Origin: Thermoleophilaceae bacterium
GTDB lineage: Bacteria; Actinomycetota; Thermoleophilia; Solirubrobacterales; Thermoleophilaceae
Length of the DNA stretch: 44,845 nucleotides
NCBI GenBank assembly: GCA_025928265.1
Contig: JAICJV010000017.1
Span: forward strand, 1 to 44,845
Direction of reading: 5' to 3'
Part shown: positions 32,598-39,394 of the stretch, piece by piece
Position numbering within the stretch: position 1 is the stretch's first letter
Layout: each line of letters opens with the position of its first letter
Program-made: the position numbers and the translations under genes
Notes under the pieces: model-generated
Database searches by the model: none
Told to the model about the DNA's origin: nothing
What the model saw: only the letters and a program-made list of their open reading frames with translations

Positions 32598-32613
32598 ATT
32601 TCTGTATGGAAAT
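32598..32613. promoter_or_regulatory. ATTTC-N6-GAAAT inverted repeat upstream of the SufR-like gene
   Basis: A perfect 5-bp inverted repeat in an AT-rich pocket that stands out in this GC-rich DNA. It lies just upstream of a -10-like TACATT (32618-32623), which is seven bases before ATG 32631. The likely use is as an operator for the regulator it precedes. Confidence 0.5.
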
Positions 32614-32630
32614 CCTGTACATTGTTGGAA

Positions 32631-33257
32631 ATGACTCGCCTGGAAGCCATCAGCAACCCCACGAAGCTCCGCCTGGTCCGCCACCTGGAGCGCGCCGGCG
32701 ACGCGTCGCTGCACGAGCTCGCCGATGCGGCGGGGGTGCATCTGAACACCGTTCGCCAACACGTGGCCGAGCTCGAGACGGACGGGGCCCTGGTGCGCGT
32801 GGACGGCCATCGCGCCGGGCGCGGCCGCCCGGCGATCCGCTACCGCCTGGCGCCGGACTGGACCGTCCCGACGACCGACTTTCGCGGGCTCGCCGAGGTC
32901 CTGGCCGCGGCGCTCGCCCGCCACGGCGCCACATCGGACGAGATCCGCGCCGTCGGGCTCGAGTGGGGGAGGTACCTGCTCGGCCGACCCGGCGAGCACG
33001 ACATCGAGCGCGAGCTGCCCATGGCGCTCGAGCAGCTCGGCTTCAGCGCACGCGTGGACGGGGACATGCTCGAGCTCGCCGGCTGTCCGTGCACGCTCGT
33101 GCTGCCCGACCGGCCTCAAATCATCTGCGAACTGGCAATCGCCGCGACCGACGGACTGCTGGCGGGTGCCGGCAGCCCGCTGCGCGTGGCCGAGCGAATC
33201 CACGACCCGGAGCGACGCTCCTGCAGCGCGCGGCTGCGCGCGGAGGTGAAGGCATGA
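32631..33257 (+). CDS. SufR-like winged-helix regulator with Cys-rich C-terminus
   Basis: A 208-residue regulator. Residues 1-75 form an ArsR/DeoR-type winged helix (AISNPTKLRLVRHLE, LHELADAAGVHLNTVRQHVAEL, GRGRPAIRYRL). The C-terminal half ends in a Cys series: LAGCPCTLV, QIICELA, RSCSARL. The spacing of these Cys resembles actinobacterial SufR-type proteins that carry an Fe-S cluster, so redox or iron sensing is plausible (inference). ATG 32631 has no ribosome-binding site; TACATT seven bases upstream suggests a leaderless message. It overlaps folE by four bases (ATGA) and probably controls the folE-reductase operon. Confidence 0.8.
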   Translation: MTRLEAISNPTKLRLVRHLERAGDASLHELADAAGVHLNTVRQHVAELETDGALVRVDGHRAGRGRPAIRYRLAPDWTVPTTDFRGLAEVLAAALARHGATSDEIRAVGLEWGRYLLGRPGEHDIERELPMALEQLGFSARVDGDMLELAGCPCTLVLPDRPQIICELAIAATDGLLAGAGSPLRVAERIHDPERRSCSARLRAEVKA

Positions 33258-33853
33258 TCGAACCCCACCTGAGCGCAGTCCCCGAAACGGGACGCGTCGA
33301 CATCGCGCGTGCCGAACAGGCGGCGAGCGACCTTCTCGAGGCGCTGGGCGCCGACCTGGAGGACGAGGGCCTGCGCGAAACGCCGCGCCGCGTGGCGGCC
33401 GCGTACGTCGAGATGCTCACGCCGGAGCCGTTCGACATGACCACCTTCCCGAACGAGGAGGGCTACGACGAGCTCGTGGTGGTGCGCGACATCTCGTTCC
33501 ACTCGCTCTGCATGCATCACCTGCTGCCGTTCCACGGGACGGCGACCGTCGCCTACATCCCGGGCGAGCGGATCATCGGCCTGTCGAAGCTGGCGCGGGT
33601 GGTCGAGCTGTTCGCCCACGACCTCCAGGTGCAGGAGCGCCTGACGACGCAGGTGGCGAACTGGCTTCAGCAGCAGCTGCGCCCGAAGGGGGTCGGCGTC
33701 GTGCTGGAGGCGGAGCACATGTGCATGTCGCTGCGCGGCGTGCAGAAGCCGGGGGCGCGGACGCTCACATCCGCCCTACATGGACTCGTACGAGAGGATC
33801 CGCGCACGCGCTCGGAATTTCTCGCTCTTACTCAAGGGGGACGTGATGGATGA
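33254..33853 (+). CDS. folE: GTP cyclohydrolase I
   Basis: A 199-residue type I GTP cyclohydrolase. Zinc ligands sit in SLCMHHLLPFHG and EAEHMCMSLRGVQKPG; GERIIGLSKLARVVELFA and RPKGVGVVLEAEH are further hallmarks. It converts GTP to dihydroneopterin triphosphate, the first step of the folate/pterin pathway. The ATG overlaps the regulator stop and has GGAGG upstream. Having a redox-type regulator in front and a FAD reductase behind, rather than other fol genes, suggests that this copy serves a regulated need for a pterin or a stress response (inference). Confidence 0.95.
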   Translation: MIEPHLSAVPETGRVDIARAEQAASDLLEALGADLEDEGLRETPRRVAAAYVEMLTPEPFDMTTFPNEEGYDELVVVRDISFHSLCMHHLLPFHGTATVAYIPGERIIGLSKLARVVELFAHDLQVQERLTTQVANWLQQQLRPKGVGVVLEAEHMCMSLRGVQKPGARTLTSALHGLVREDPRTRSEFLALTQGGRDG

Positions 33854-35033
33854 CCGCACTTTCGTGATCGTGGGCGCCGGCCTGGCCGGCGCGAAGGCTG
33901 CCGAGACGCTCCGCGAGGAGGGTTTCGAGGGCCGCGTCGTGCTGATCGGGGATGAAGATGAGCAGCCGTACGAGCGGCCGCCGCTCTCCAAGGAGTACAT
34001 GCGCGGTGAGTCGGAGCGCGAGAAGACGCACGTGCATGGCGACGGCTTCTACGACGAACACAAGATCGAGTTCCTGCGCGGCGAGCGTGCGAAGTCGATC
34101 GACACGAACGCCTCGACACTCACGCTCGACGGCGGCCGGACGGAGAACTACGACTCGCTGCTGATCGCCACCGGCGCCGAGCCGCGCCGCCTCGACGCGG
34201 TCGAGGGCGGCGTGTACCTGCGCTCGCTGCGCGACGCCGACGCGCTGCGCGAGCAGATCGGCTCCGGCAAGCACGTGGCCATCGTGGGCGCGGGCTGGAT
34301 CGGCTCCGAGATCGCGGCGTCGGCGCGGCAGATGGGCGCCGACGTGACGCTGATCGAGATGGCGGAGGTGCCGCTCGAGCGCGTCCTCGGCCGCAAGCTC
34401 GGCGCGTTCTACCGCGACGTGCACGTGAGCCAGGGCGTCAACTTCCTGGGCAACTCCGGGATCGACGCTCTCGAGGGACTGGGCGCGGACCTGGTGCTCG
34501 TCGGGATCGGCGTTGCGCCGCGCATCGAGCTGGCCGAGCTGGCCGGGCTCGAGGTCGACAACGGCATCAAGGTGGACGCCGCGCTCCGCACAAGTGCGCC
34601 GAACGTGTTCGCCGCGGGCGATGTCGCGAACGCGTGGCACCCGCTGCTCGAGCGCCAGGTGCGCGTGGAGCACTGGGCGAACGCGCTCAACCAGGGTCCG
34701 GCAGCCGCGCGTTCGATGCTCGGCCAGGACGTGAGCTACGACCGTGTGCCGTACTTCTTCTCAGACCAGTACGACGTGGGGATGGAGTACTCGGGTCTCG
34801 CCGACGCGAACGACGAGGTGGTCATCCGCGGCGACCTCGACGGGCGCGAGTTCATCGCCTTCTGGATGCGCGACGGGCGCGTGCAGGCGGGGATGAACGT
34901 GAACGTGTGGGATGTGACCGACCCGATCCAGGCGCTCATCCGGTCGAAGGCGACGGTCGACCCGCAGCGGCTGGCCTCCACCGACGAGTCGCTCGAGCAG
35001 ATCGCCGAGGACGCAGTAGCGCACGCCGCGTAG
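33846..35033 (+). CDS. FAD-dependent NAD(P)H reductase of ferredoxin/rubredoxin-reductase type
   Basis: A 395-residue flavoprotein: FVIVGAGLAGAKAAETL (FAD Rossmann), YERPPLSKEYMRG, LLIATGAEPRRL, HVAIVGAGWIGSEIAAS (NAD(P)H Rossmann), VFAAGDVANAW, and a C-terminal reductase domain (FIAFWMRDGRVQAGMNVN). It would pass electrons from NAD(P)H to a small iron-sulfur protein for an oxygenase or P450. Between GVNFLGNSGIDALEG and GADLVLVGIG the loop and hairpin usually carrying about 18-20 residues is missing. ATG 33846 overlaps folE by eight bases, with AGGGGG upstream. No ferredoxin gene is adjacent. Confidence 0.9.
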   Translation: MDDRTFVIVGAGLAGAKAAETLREEGFEGRVVLIGDEDEQPYERPPLSKEYMRGESEREKTHVHGDGFYDEHKIEFLRGERAKSIDTNASTLTLDGGRTENYDSLLIATGAEPRRLDAVEGGVYLRSLRDADALREQIGSGKHVAIVGAGWIGSEIAASARQMGADVTLIEMAEVPLERVLGRKLGAFYRDVHVSQGVNFLGNSGIDALEGLGADLVLVGIGVAPRIELAELAGLEVDNGIKVDAALRTSAPNVFAAGDVANAWHPLLERQVRVEHWANALNQGPAAARSMLGQDVSYDRVPYFFSDQYDVGMEYSGLADANDEVVIRGDLDGREFIAFWMRDGRVQAGMNVNVWDVTDPIQALIRSKATVDPQRLASTDESLEQIAEDAVAHAA

Positions 35034-35043
35034 GCTGCGGCGG

Positions 35044-35526
35044 GTGGATGACGCCGCGTTCCAGTCGCTCGCCGGGCGGCTCGACTACCCGATGCTGATC
35101 GTGACGACAGCGGGCGCCGGGACGCGGGCCGGCTGTCTGGTCGGGTTCCACACGCAGGCGAGCATCCATCCGCCGCGCTTCCTCGCGTGCATCTCGGACA
35201 AGAACCGCACCTACCGTGTGGCGCAGGACGCGAGCTTCCTGGCGGTGCACGTGGTGCCGGCGGCGCGGCCGGACCTGGCTGACCTGTTCGGCGGCGAGAC
35301 GGGCGACGACGAGGACAAGTTCACCGAGACCGATTGGCATGAGGGGCCGGAGGGGCTGCCGCTGATCGACGGCTGCCCGAGCTGGTTCGCGGGCCGGATC
35401 CTCGAACGGGTGCGGCTGGGCGACCACGTCGGTCACCTGCTCGAGCCGGTGGGCGGGAACGACGCGGGCGACGACTGGCTGCCGTTCAGCCGCGCCAAGC
35501 GGATCGAGCCCGGACACGAAGCCTGA
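35044..35526 (+). CDS. Flavin reductase-like FMN-binding protein
   Basis: A 160-residue split-barrel protein like the flavin reductase (RutF/HpaC) domain: YPMLIVTTAGAGTRAGCLVGF, IHPPRFLACISDKNRTY, FLAVHVVPA, and later WFAGRILERVRLGDHVGHLL. Such proteins bind FMN and use NAD(P)H, or in actinobacteria sometimes F420H2; no specific partner is readable here. GTG 35044 follows the reductase gene by ten bases. A TAGGCT seven bases before the GTG, overlapping the previous stop, could allow its own leaderless transcript. The acidic loop GGETGDDEDKF is unusual. Confidence 0.82.
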   Translation: MDDAAFQSLAGRLDYPMLIVTTAGAGTRAGCLVGFHTQASIHPPRFLACISDKNRTYRVAQDASFLAVHVVPAARPDLADLFGGETGDDEDKFTETDWHEGPEGLPLIDGCPSWFAGRILERVRLGDHVGHLLEPVGGNDAGDDWLPFSRAKRIEPGHEA

Positions 35527-35559
35527 TCGGCGCGGAACTTTCCGGGTACACGCGGTGTT

Positions 35560-37224
35560 GTGCCCGGGATGCGCCTCCGAGCCGCCGTCGTCGTCGCCTG
35601 CGCAGCGTCGCTCCTCGCCGTGGCGCCCGCGGCCGAGGGCGCGAAGCCGCCGCGCATGCAGCTGATCTCCCGCGCGCTGGGCGGCGGCTTCCCTAACGGG
35701 CCGTCGCACAACGGCGCGATCTCGCAGGACCGCCAGCTCGCGACGCTCGTCGCCTTTGATTCCGACGCATCGAACATCGTCCGCCGCGACACGAATGGCC
35801 TGACCGACGTGTTCCTCGTGCACCGCAAGAAGCCGTTCGGGCTCAACGGGCCACCATGGCGCCGTGGCAAGACCGCGCTCGTGTCGCGCGGCATGGGCGG
35901 CAAGCCGGCAAACGGCCGCTCGTACGCTCCCGACATCGACGGCGAGCAGTTGCACAGGCCGCGCTGCGTCGCCTTCGTCTCGGACGCGTCGAACCTGGTG
36001 CGGGGCGACACGAACGGCGTGGCGGACGCATTCATCCTCTTCCTCCGCAGCGGCAAGATCCGGCGCGTGTCGATCGGGAGCGGCGGCCAGCAGGCGAATG
36101 GCGCCACCTACGAGGTGAAGGTCGACGGCCACTGCGACCGCGTCGCGTTCGTCTCCGACGCCACCAACCTCGCGCTCACGGGCACGAACAAGCTCTCGAG
36201 GCGCAGTGCGGTCACCGCTGCGCCGCCGGCGGGCGTCAAGCAGGTCTACGTGCGGATGCTCGACGCGCGCACCGACAACAACGGCCTGCACGGCATGACG
36301 TTCCTCGCCTCGGCGGGCCCCGCCGGCCAGCCCGGCGACGCCGACTCGTCGCAGATCGCGTTCGCGCGCTCCGGGGGTGGCTGCGGGCGGCAGGGCCGCT
36401 GCGGCAGCTTCTCCGGTGAGGCCGTCGCGTTCGCGTCGCAGGCCGACAACCTCGTGCCCGGCGACAGCAACGGCCTGAGCGACGTGTTCCTGCGCTCGTT
36501 CCCGCGCCGCTTCGTGCGGATGCGGTTCCCGCACACCACGCGCGTGCTCGGCGAGAAGGTGCGCTCCACGCTGGTCGGCGTCGGCCCGCTTCAGCTGAAG
36601 ACGACGCTGCTCTCGACCGGCGTCGGCGGCGCGCCCGCGAACGGGCCGTCCGACGAGCCCGCCGTGAACGACTCGGGCGACGTGGCCGCGTTCCGCACCG
36701 CCGCGTCGAACGTGCTGCCGGGGGACTCGAACGGCAAGACGGACGTCGTGCGGGTCGACACGCTGCACGGCTCGGTGTCGCTCGTGTCGCGCACGCAGGC
36801 GGGCCAGTTCGGCAACGGCGACTCCGGCAAGCCCGCGATCGGGCGGACCGGCATGGACATCCTGTTCCAGTCCGACGCCGGCAACTTCAACAGCGTCGAC
36901 AAGAACTGCAGCGGCGACATCTACCACCTCGACATCCCGCACGGCCACCAGCAGCTGCTCACGTCGCTCGACTCGCTGAACCGGGTGCCGAACGCGCCGT
37001 ACGGCACCCCGTCCGCGTGCCCGTCGACGATCGCGGCGCCGCAGGTGAACCCGGCGGTGTCGAACTACCTCAACTACGCGGTGTGGGAGGCGAGCTTCCC
37101 CATCCTCGACGTGCCGCTCGCGAACCGGCTGTTCCGCGGTATGTCGCTGGACACGGCTGCGTCGCTGTCGAAGTCCGACGCCAATCTGCACCAGGTCTAC
37201 ATGCGCTACATCGGGCCGCGATGA
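35560..37224 (+). CDS. Secreted beta-propeller-like repeat protein
   Basis: A 554-residue exported protein with a signal peptide (LRAAVVVACAASLLAVAP, cleavage near AEGA). It contains about six imperfect repeats of the pattern G-x-ANG-x-S ... VAFVSDASNLVxGDTNGxxDVF, for example near residues 35-90, 100-150 and 345-400. The TolB/PD40-type strand order and the GDxNGxxD loops suggest a six-bladed propeller with possible Ca2+ sites. Cys pairs (GGGCGRQGRCG; KNCSGD) may be disulfides. Start is GTG 35560 or ATG 35569. Function unknown; extracellular binding is inferred. It is coupled (ATGA) to the next gene. Confidence 0.8.
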   Translation: MPGMRLRAAVVVACAASLLAVAPAAEGAKPPRMQLISRALGGGFPNGPSHNGAISQDRQLATLVAFDSDASNIVRRDTNGLTDVFLVHRKKPFGLNGPPWRRGKTALVSRGMGGKPANGRSYAPDIDGEQLHRPRCVAFVSDASNLVRGDTNGVADAFILFLRSGKIRRVSIGSGGQQANGATYEVKVDGHCDRVAFVSDATNLALTGTNKLSRRSAVTAAPPAGVKQVYVRMLDARTDNNGLHGMTFLASAGPAGQPGDADSSQIAFARSGGGCGRQGRCGSFSGEAVAFASQADNLVPGDSNGLSDVFLRSFPRRFVRMRFPHTTRVLGEKVRSTLVGVGPLQLKTTLLSTGVGGAPANGPSDEPAVNDSGDVAAFRTAASNVLPGDSNGKTDVVRVDTLHGSVSLVSRTQAGQFGNGDSGKPAIGRTGMDILFQSDAGNFNSVDKNCSGDIYHLDIPHGHQQLLTSLDSLNRVPNAPYGTPSACPSTIAAPQVNPAVSNYLNYAVWEASFPILDVPLANRLFRGMSLDTAASLSKSDANLHQVYMRYIGPR

Positions 37225-37523
37225 GGAAGCTGCTCGCGCTTGGGCTCGTGCTCGCGCTGCCGGCCTCGGCGTCGGCGGCGACGCTGCCGTACAAGACGGC
37301 GGTCAAGCGCGCCCACCGCGCCGGCGCGACGCATGCGCGCCATCTCCACGCGACGGGCTGGGAGGTGAGCCAGGGCTTCCGCTTCGCCCGCCACAAGGTC
37401 GTCTTCGCGTGGTACGGCCAGCTTGCTGACGGGCGCGGGTGCGCGGCGCAGCTGGTGGTGCGCTATGCGTCGAGGCACTCGAAGAAGGTCGTGGCGTACT
37501 TCCGCAGGCAGGACTGCTCATAG
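37221..37523 (+). CDS. Small exported protein
   Basis: A 100-residue protein with a signal peptide (MRKLLALGLVLALPASASAA). The mature 80 residues are basic and rich in His, Arg and aromatics (HARHLHATGW, VVFAWYGQLADGRGC) with two Cys (GRGCAAQL and the terminal DCS) that may form a disulfide. No family recognised. The ATG overlaps the stop of the propeller protein gene, so both are made and exported together and may act as partners. Confidence 0.78.
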   Translation: MRKLLALGLVLALPASASAATLPYKTAVKRAHRAGATHARHLHATGWEVSQGFRFARHKVVFAWYGQLADGRGCAAQLVVRYASRHSKKVVAYFRRQDCS

Positions 37524-37537
37524 CGGGGAAATCGGAG

Positions 37538-37564
37538 GTCGCGTCCGGTGCGGTTTCGCGACCG
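37538..37564. terminator. Hairpin between convergent genes
   Basis: A 7-bp inverted repeat, GGTCGCG ... CGCGACC, with a 13-base loop lies in the 77-base gap between two genes that end towards each other. It may terminate from either side. No T-run follows directly, though TTTACCTTTGTT lies about 15 bases downstream. Confidence 0.4.
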
Positions 37565-37600
37565 CGCAGGCAGGCCGCGCGACCGAACGATTTACCTTTG

Positions 37601-38380
37601 TTACCGCCCTGCGAACTCCGGCGTCCGCTTCTCCTTGAACGCCCGCGTTCCCTCGGCGAAGTCCTCCGATCCCGCGAGGATCTCCTGCGCCGTGACCTCC
37701 TGCTCGAGCGTGGCCGCCAGCGCGGGCTTCGCCGCTGAGTCCATCACGCGCTTCGCGAGGCCCACGGCGCGCGGGGCGCATGCCAGCAGGTCGTTCACGA
37801 GGCCGTCGACGGCGGCGTCGAGGTCGTCGGCCGGTGCGATCCGGTTCGCCAGTCCGATCCGGTGCGCCTCGCGGCCGTCGATGATCTTCGAGGCCATGAT
37901 CAGCTCCTTCGCCACGCCCAGGCCGACGACCGCGGGGAGCCGCGAGCAGCCGCCCACGTCGGGGAGCAGGCCGACGCGCGTCTCGACCAGGCCGCACACC
38001 GCGTCCTCGGCCATCACGCGCATGTCGCACGCGAGCGCCAGCTCGAGCGCGCCGCCGATGCAGCCGCCGTGGATCTGGCAGATCGTGGGCTTGACCATCT
38101 CCTCGAGCAGGTTCCAGGCCTGGATGCACTCGCGCCGGAACGGGCGCAGGTTCTCCGGCCGGCCGGACAGGTCGGCGAGCGCGGACACGTCCATGCCCGA
38201 GGAGAACATCGGGCCGTCGCCGCGCACCACCACGACGTGCACGGAATCGTCATACGCGGCGTCGCGGAACGCCTCGCCGAGCGCCAGCACCATGTCGCCG
38301 TTCATCGCGTTGCGCTTCTCGGCGCGCGTCATGACGATGTGGCGGACCGAACCGCGGTCCTCGGTGGCAACAAGTCCCAT
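37601..38380 (-). CDS. Enoyl-CoA hydratase/isomerase family protein
   Basis: A 259-residue crotonase-fold enzyme: VVVVRGDGPMFSSGMDVSAL gives the first oxyanion strand, QIHGGCIGGALELALACDMRV the second, and LVETRVGLLPDVGG the region of the catalytic acid. Glu in VETRVG fits one crotonase Glu position; the other (near GGALEL) is also Glu, as in true hydratases. It would hydrate a short enoyl-CoA. ATG 38380 has GGGAG nine bases upstream. It is divergent from a 3-hydroxyacyl-CoA dehydrogenase gene, the next enzyme in beta-oxidation order. Confidence 0.92.
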   Translation of the reverse strand: MGLVATEDRGSVRHIVMTRAEKRNAMNGDMVLALGEAFRDAAYDDSVHVVVVRGDGPMFSSGMDVSALADLSGRPENLRPFRRECIQAWNLLEEMVKPTICQIHGGCIGGALELALACDMRVMAEDAVCGLVETRVGLLPDVGGCSRLPAVVGLGVAKELIMASKIIDGREAHRIGLANRIAPADDLDAAVDGLVNDLLACAPRAVGLAKRVMDSAAKPALAATLEQEVTAQEILAGSEDFAEGTRAFKEKRTPEFAGR

Positions 38381-38389
38381 GTAGGTAGG

Positions 38390-38418
38390 CTCCCGGCGCT
38401 CGAAATCTGAACCGGGAG
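38390..38418. promoter_or_regulatory. CTCCCGG/CCGGGAG inverted repeat between divergent acyl-CoA genes
   Basis: A perfect 7-bp inverted repeat with a 15-base spacer fills the 45-base divergent gap. Each arm doubles as the ribosome-binding site of one gene (GGGAG before GTG 38426 and, on the other strand, before ATG 38380). It could be an operator such as a FadR/TetR site, or arise simply from two facing ribosome-binding sites. Confidence 0.45.
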
Positions 38419-38425
38419 CAGGCTA

Positions 38426-39310
38426 GTGGAGATACGGAAGGTTGGAGTTTGCGGTCTGGGCCTCATGGGCCACGGGATCGCTCAGGTGGCGGCGCAGGCC
38501 GGCTACCAGGTCGTGGCCAGGGAGGTCGGCGACGAGCGGATCCAGAAGGGAATGGGCAGGATCGAGAAGCAGCTCGCGCGCGCGGTGGAGAAGGGCCGGC
38601 TCGAGCAGTCGGCGGCGGACGAGATCCGCGGGCGCATCACCACCACCACCGGCTTCGACGGGTTCGAGGACTGCGACCTCGTCATCGAGGCGATCACGGA
38701 GAACCTCGACCGGAAGCTCGAGCTGTGGCGCGAGCTCGACGGGCTCGTGAAGGACGAGGCGGTGTTCGCCACCAACACCTCGTCGCTGTCGGTCATCGAC
38801 CAGGCCGCGGCCACCAAGCGGCCGAACCAGTTCGTGGGCCTGCACTTCTTCAACCCCGCGCAGGTCATGCCGCTGCTCGAGGTCGTCCAGACGGTCACCA
38901 CCGACGACGACACCTTCAAGACAGCCTGGCAGTTCGGTGAGTCGCTCAAGAAGACGCTCGTGCACGCCAGGGACAAGACCGGCTTCATCGTCAATCGGCT
39001 GCTCGTGCCGTACATGCTCGACGCGGTGCGCGCCTACGAGGAGGGCGTCGGCTCGATCGAGGAGATCGACATCGCGATGAAGGCCGGCGCGAACCATCCG
39101 ATGGGCCCGCTCACGCTGCTCGACTTCGTGGGCCTCGACACCACCAAGTCGATCGCGGACATCATGTTCGACGAGTACCGCGAGCGCCGCTTCGCAGCGC
39201 CGCCGACGCTCAGGAAGATGGTGAGCGCGGGGTGGTATGGCAGGAAGAGTGGCCGCGGTTTCTACGACTACAGCGGTGACGCGCCGGTAGCTGTCGAACT
39301 GGGGCTTTAG
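38426..39310 (+). CDS. 3-hydroxybutyryl-CoA dehydrogenase (3-hydroxyacyl-CoA dehydrogenase)
   Basis: A 294-residue NAD(P)-dependent dehydrogenase: KVGVCGLGLMGHGIAQVAA (dinucleotide GxGxxG), DLVIEAITENLDRK (usually IEAVxE), FATNTSSLSV, FVGLHFFNPAQVMPLLEVV with the catalytic His, and GFIVNRLLVPYMLDA linking to the C-terminal helical domain with GANHPMGPLTLLDFVGLD. It interconverts 3-hydroxybutyryl-CoA and acetoacetyl-CoA. GTG 38426 has GGGAG seven bases upstream. It probably works with the divergent hydratase in butyrate-type or polyhydroxyalkanoate-related metabolism and can feed the Ccr-like enzyme. Confidence 0.95.
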   Translation: MEIRKVGVCGLGLMGHGIAQVAAQAGYQVVAREVGDERIQKGMGRIEKQLARAVEKGRLEQSAADEIRGRITTTTGFDGFEDCDLVIEAITENLDRKLELWRELDGLVKDEAVFATNTSSLSVIDQAAATKRPNQFVGLHFFNPAQVMPLLEVVQTVTTDDDTFKTAWQFGESLKKTLVHARDKTGFIVNRLLVPYMLDAVRAYEEGVGSIEEIDIAMKAGANHPMGPLTLLDFVGLDTTKSIADIMFDEYRERRFAAPPTLRKMVSAGWYGRKSGRGFYDYSGDAPVAVELGL

Positions 39311-39313
39311 GAG

Positions 39314-39377
39314 GCAGCCCGCAGCCCGCGGCCCGCAGAGTGCTCCGCGGGCTGCCGGCTGCCCCCTGCGGGCTGCC
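39314..39377 (+). repeat. GCAGCCC heptamer array with inverted copies
   Basis: Units GCAGCCC, GCAGCCC, GCGGCCC and GCAG run from 39314 to 39338, followed by inverted copies GCGGGCTGCC (39347-39356) and CTGCGGGCTGCC (39366-39377). The arms can pair into a long hairpin, likely a terminator after the dehydrogenase. It is related to the arrays at 25567-25602 and 26303-26327. Confidence 0.7.
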
Positions 39378-39394
39378 AACTATCCTGCGCCCGC

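Noticed and set aside
34936-37191. 751-residue minus-strand frame opposite the repeat protein
   Set aside because: It has no start signal or domain and follows the repeats of the gene on the other strand.
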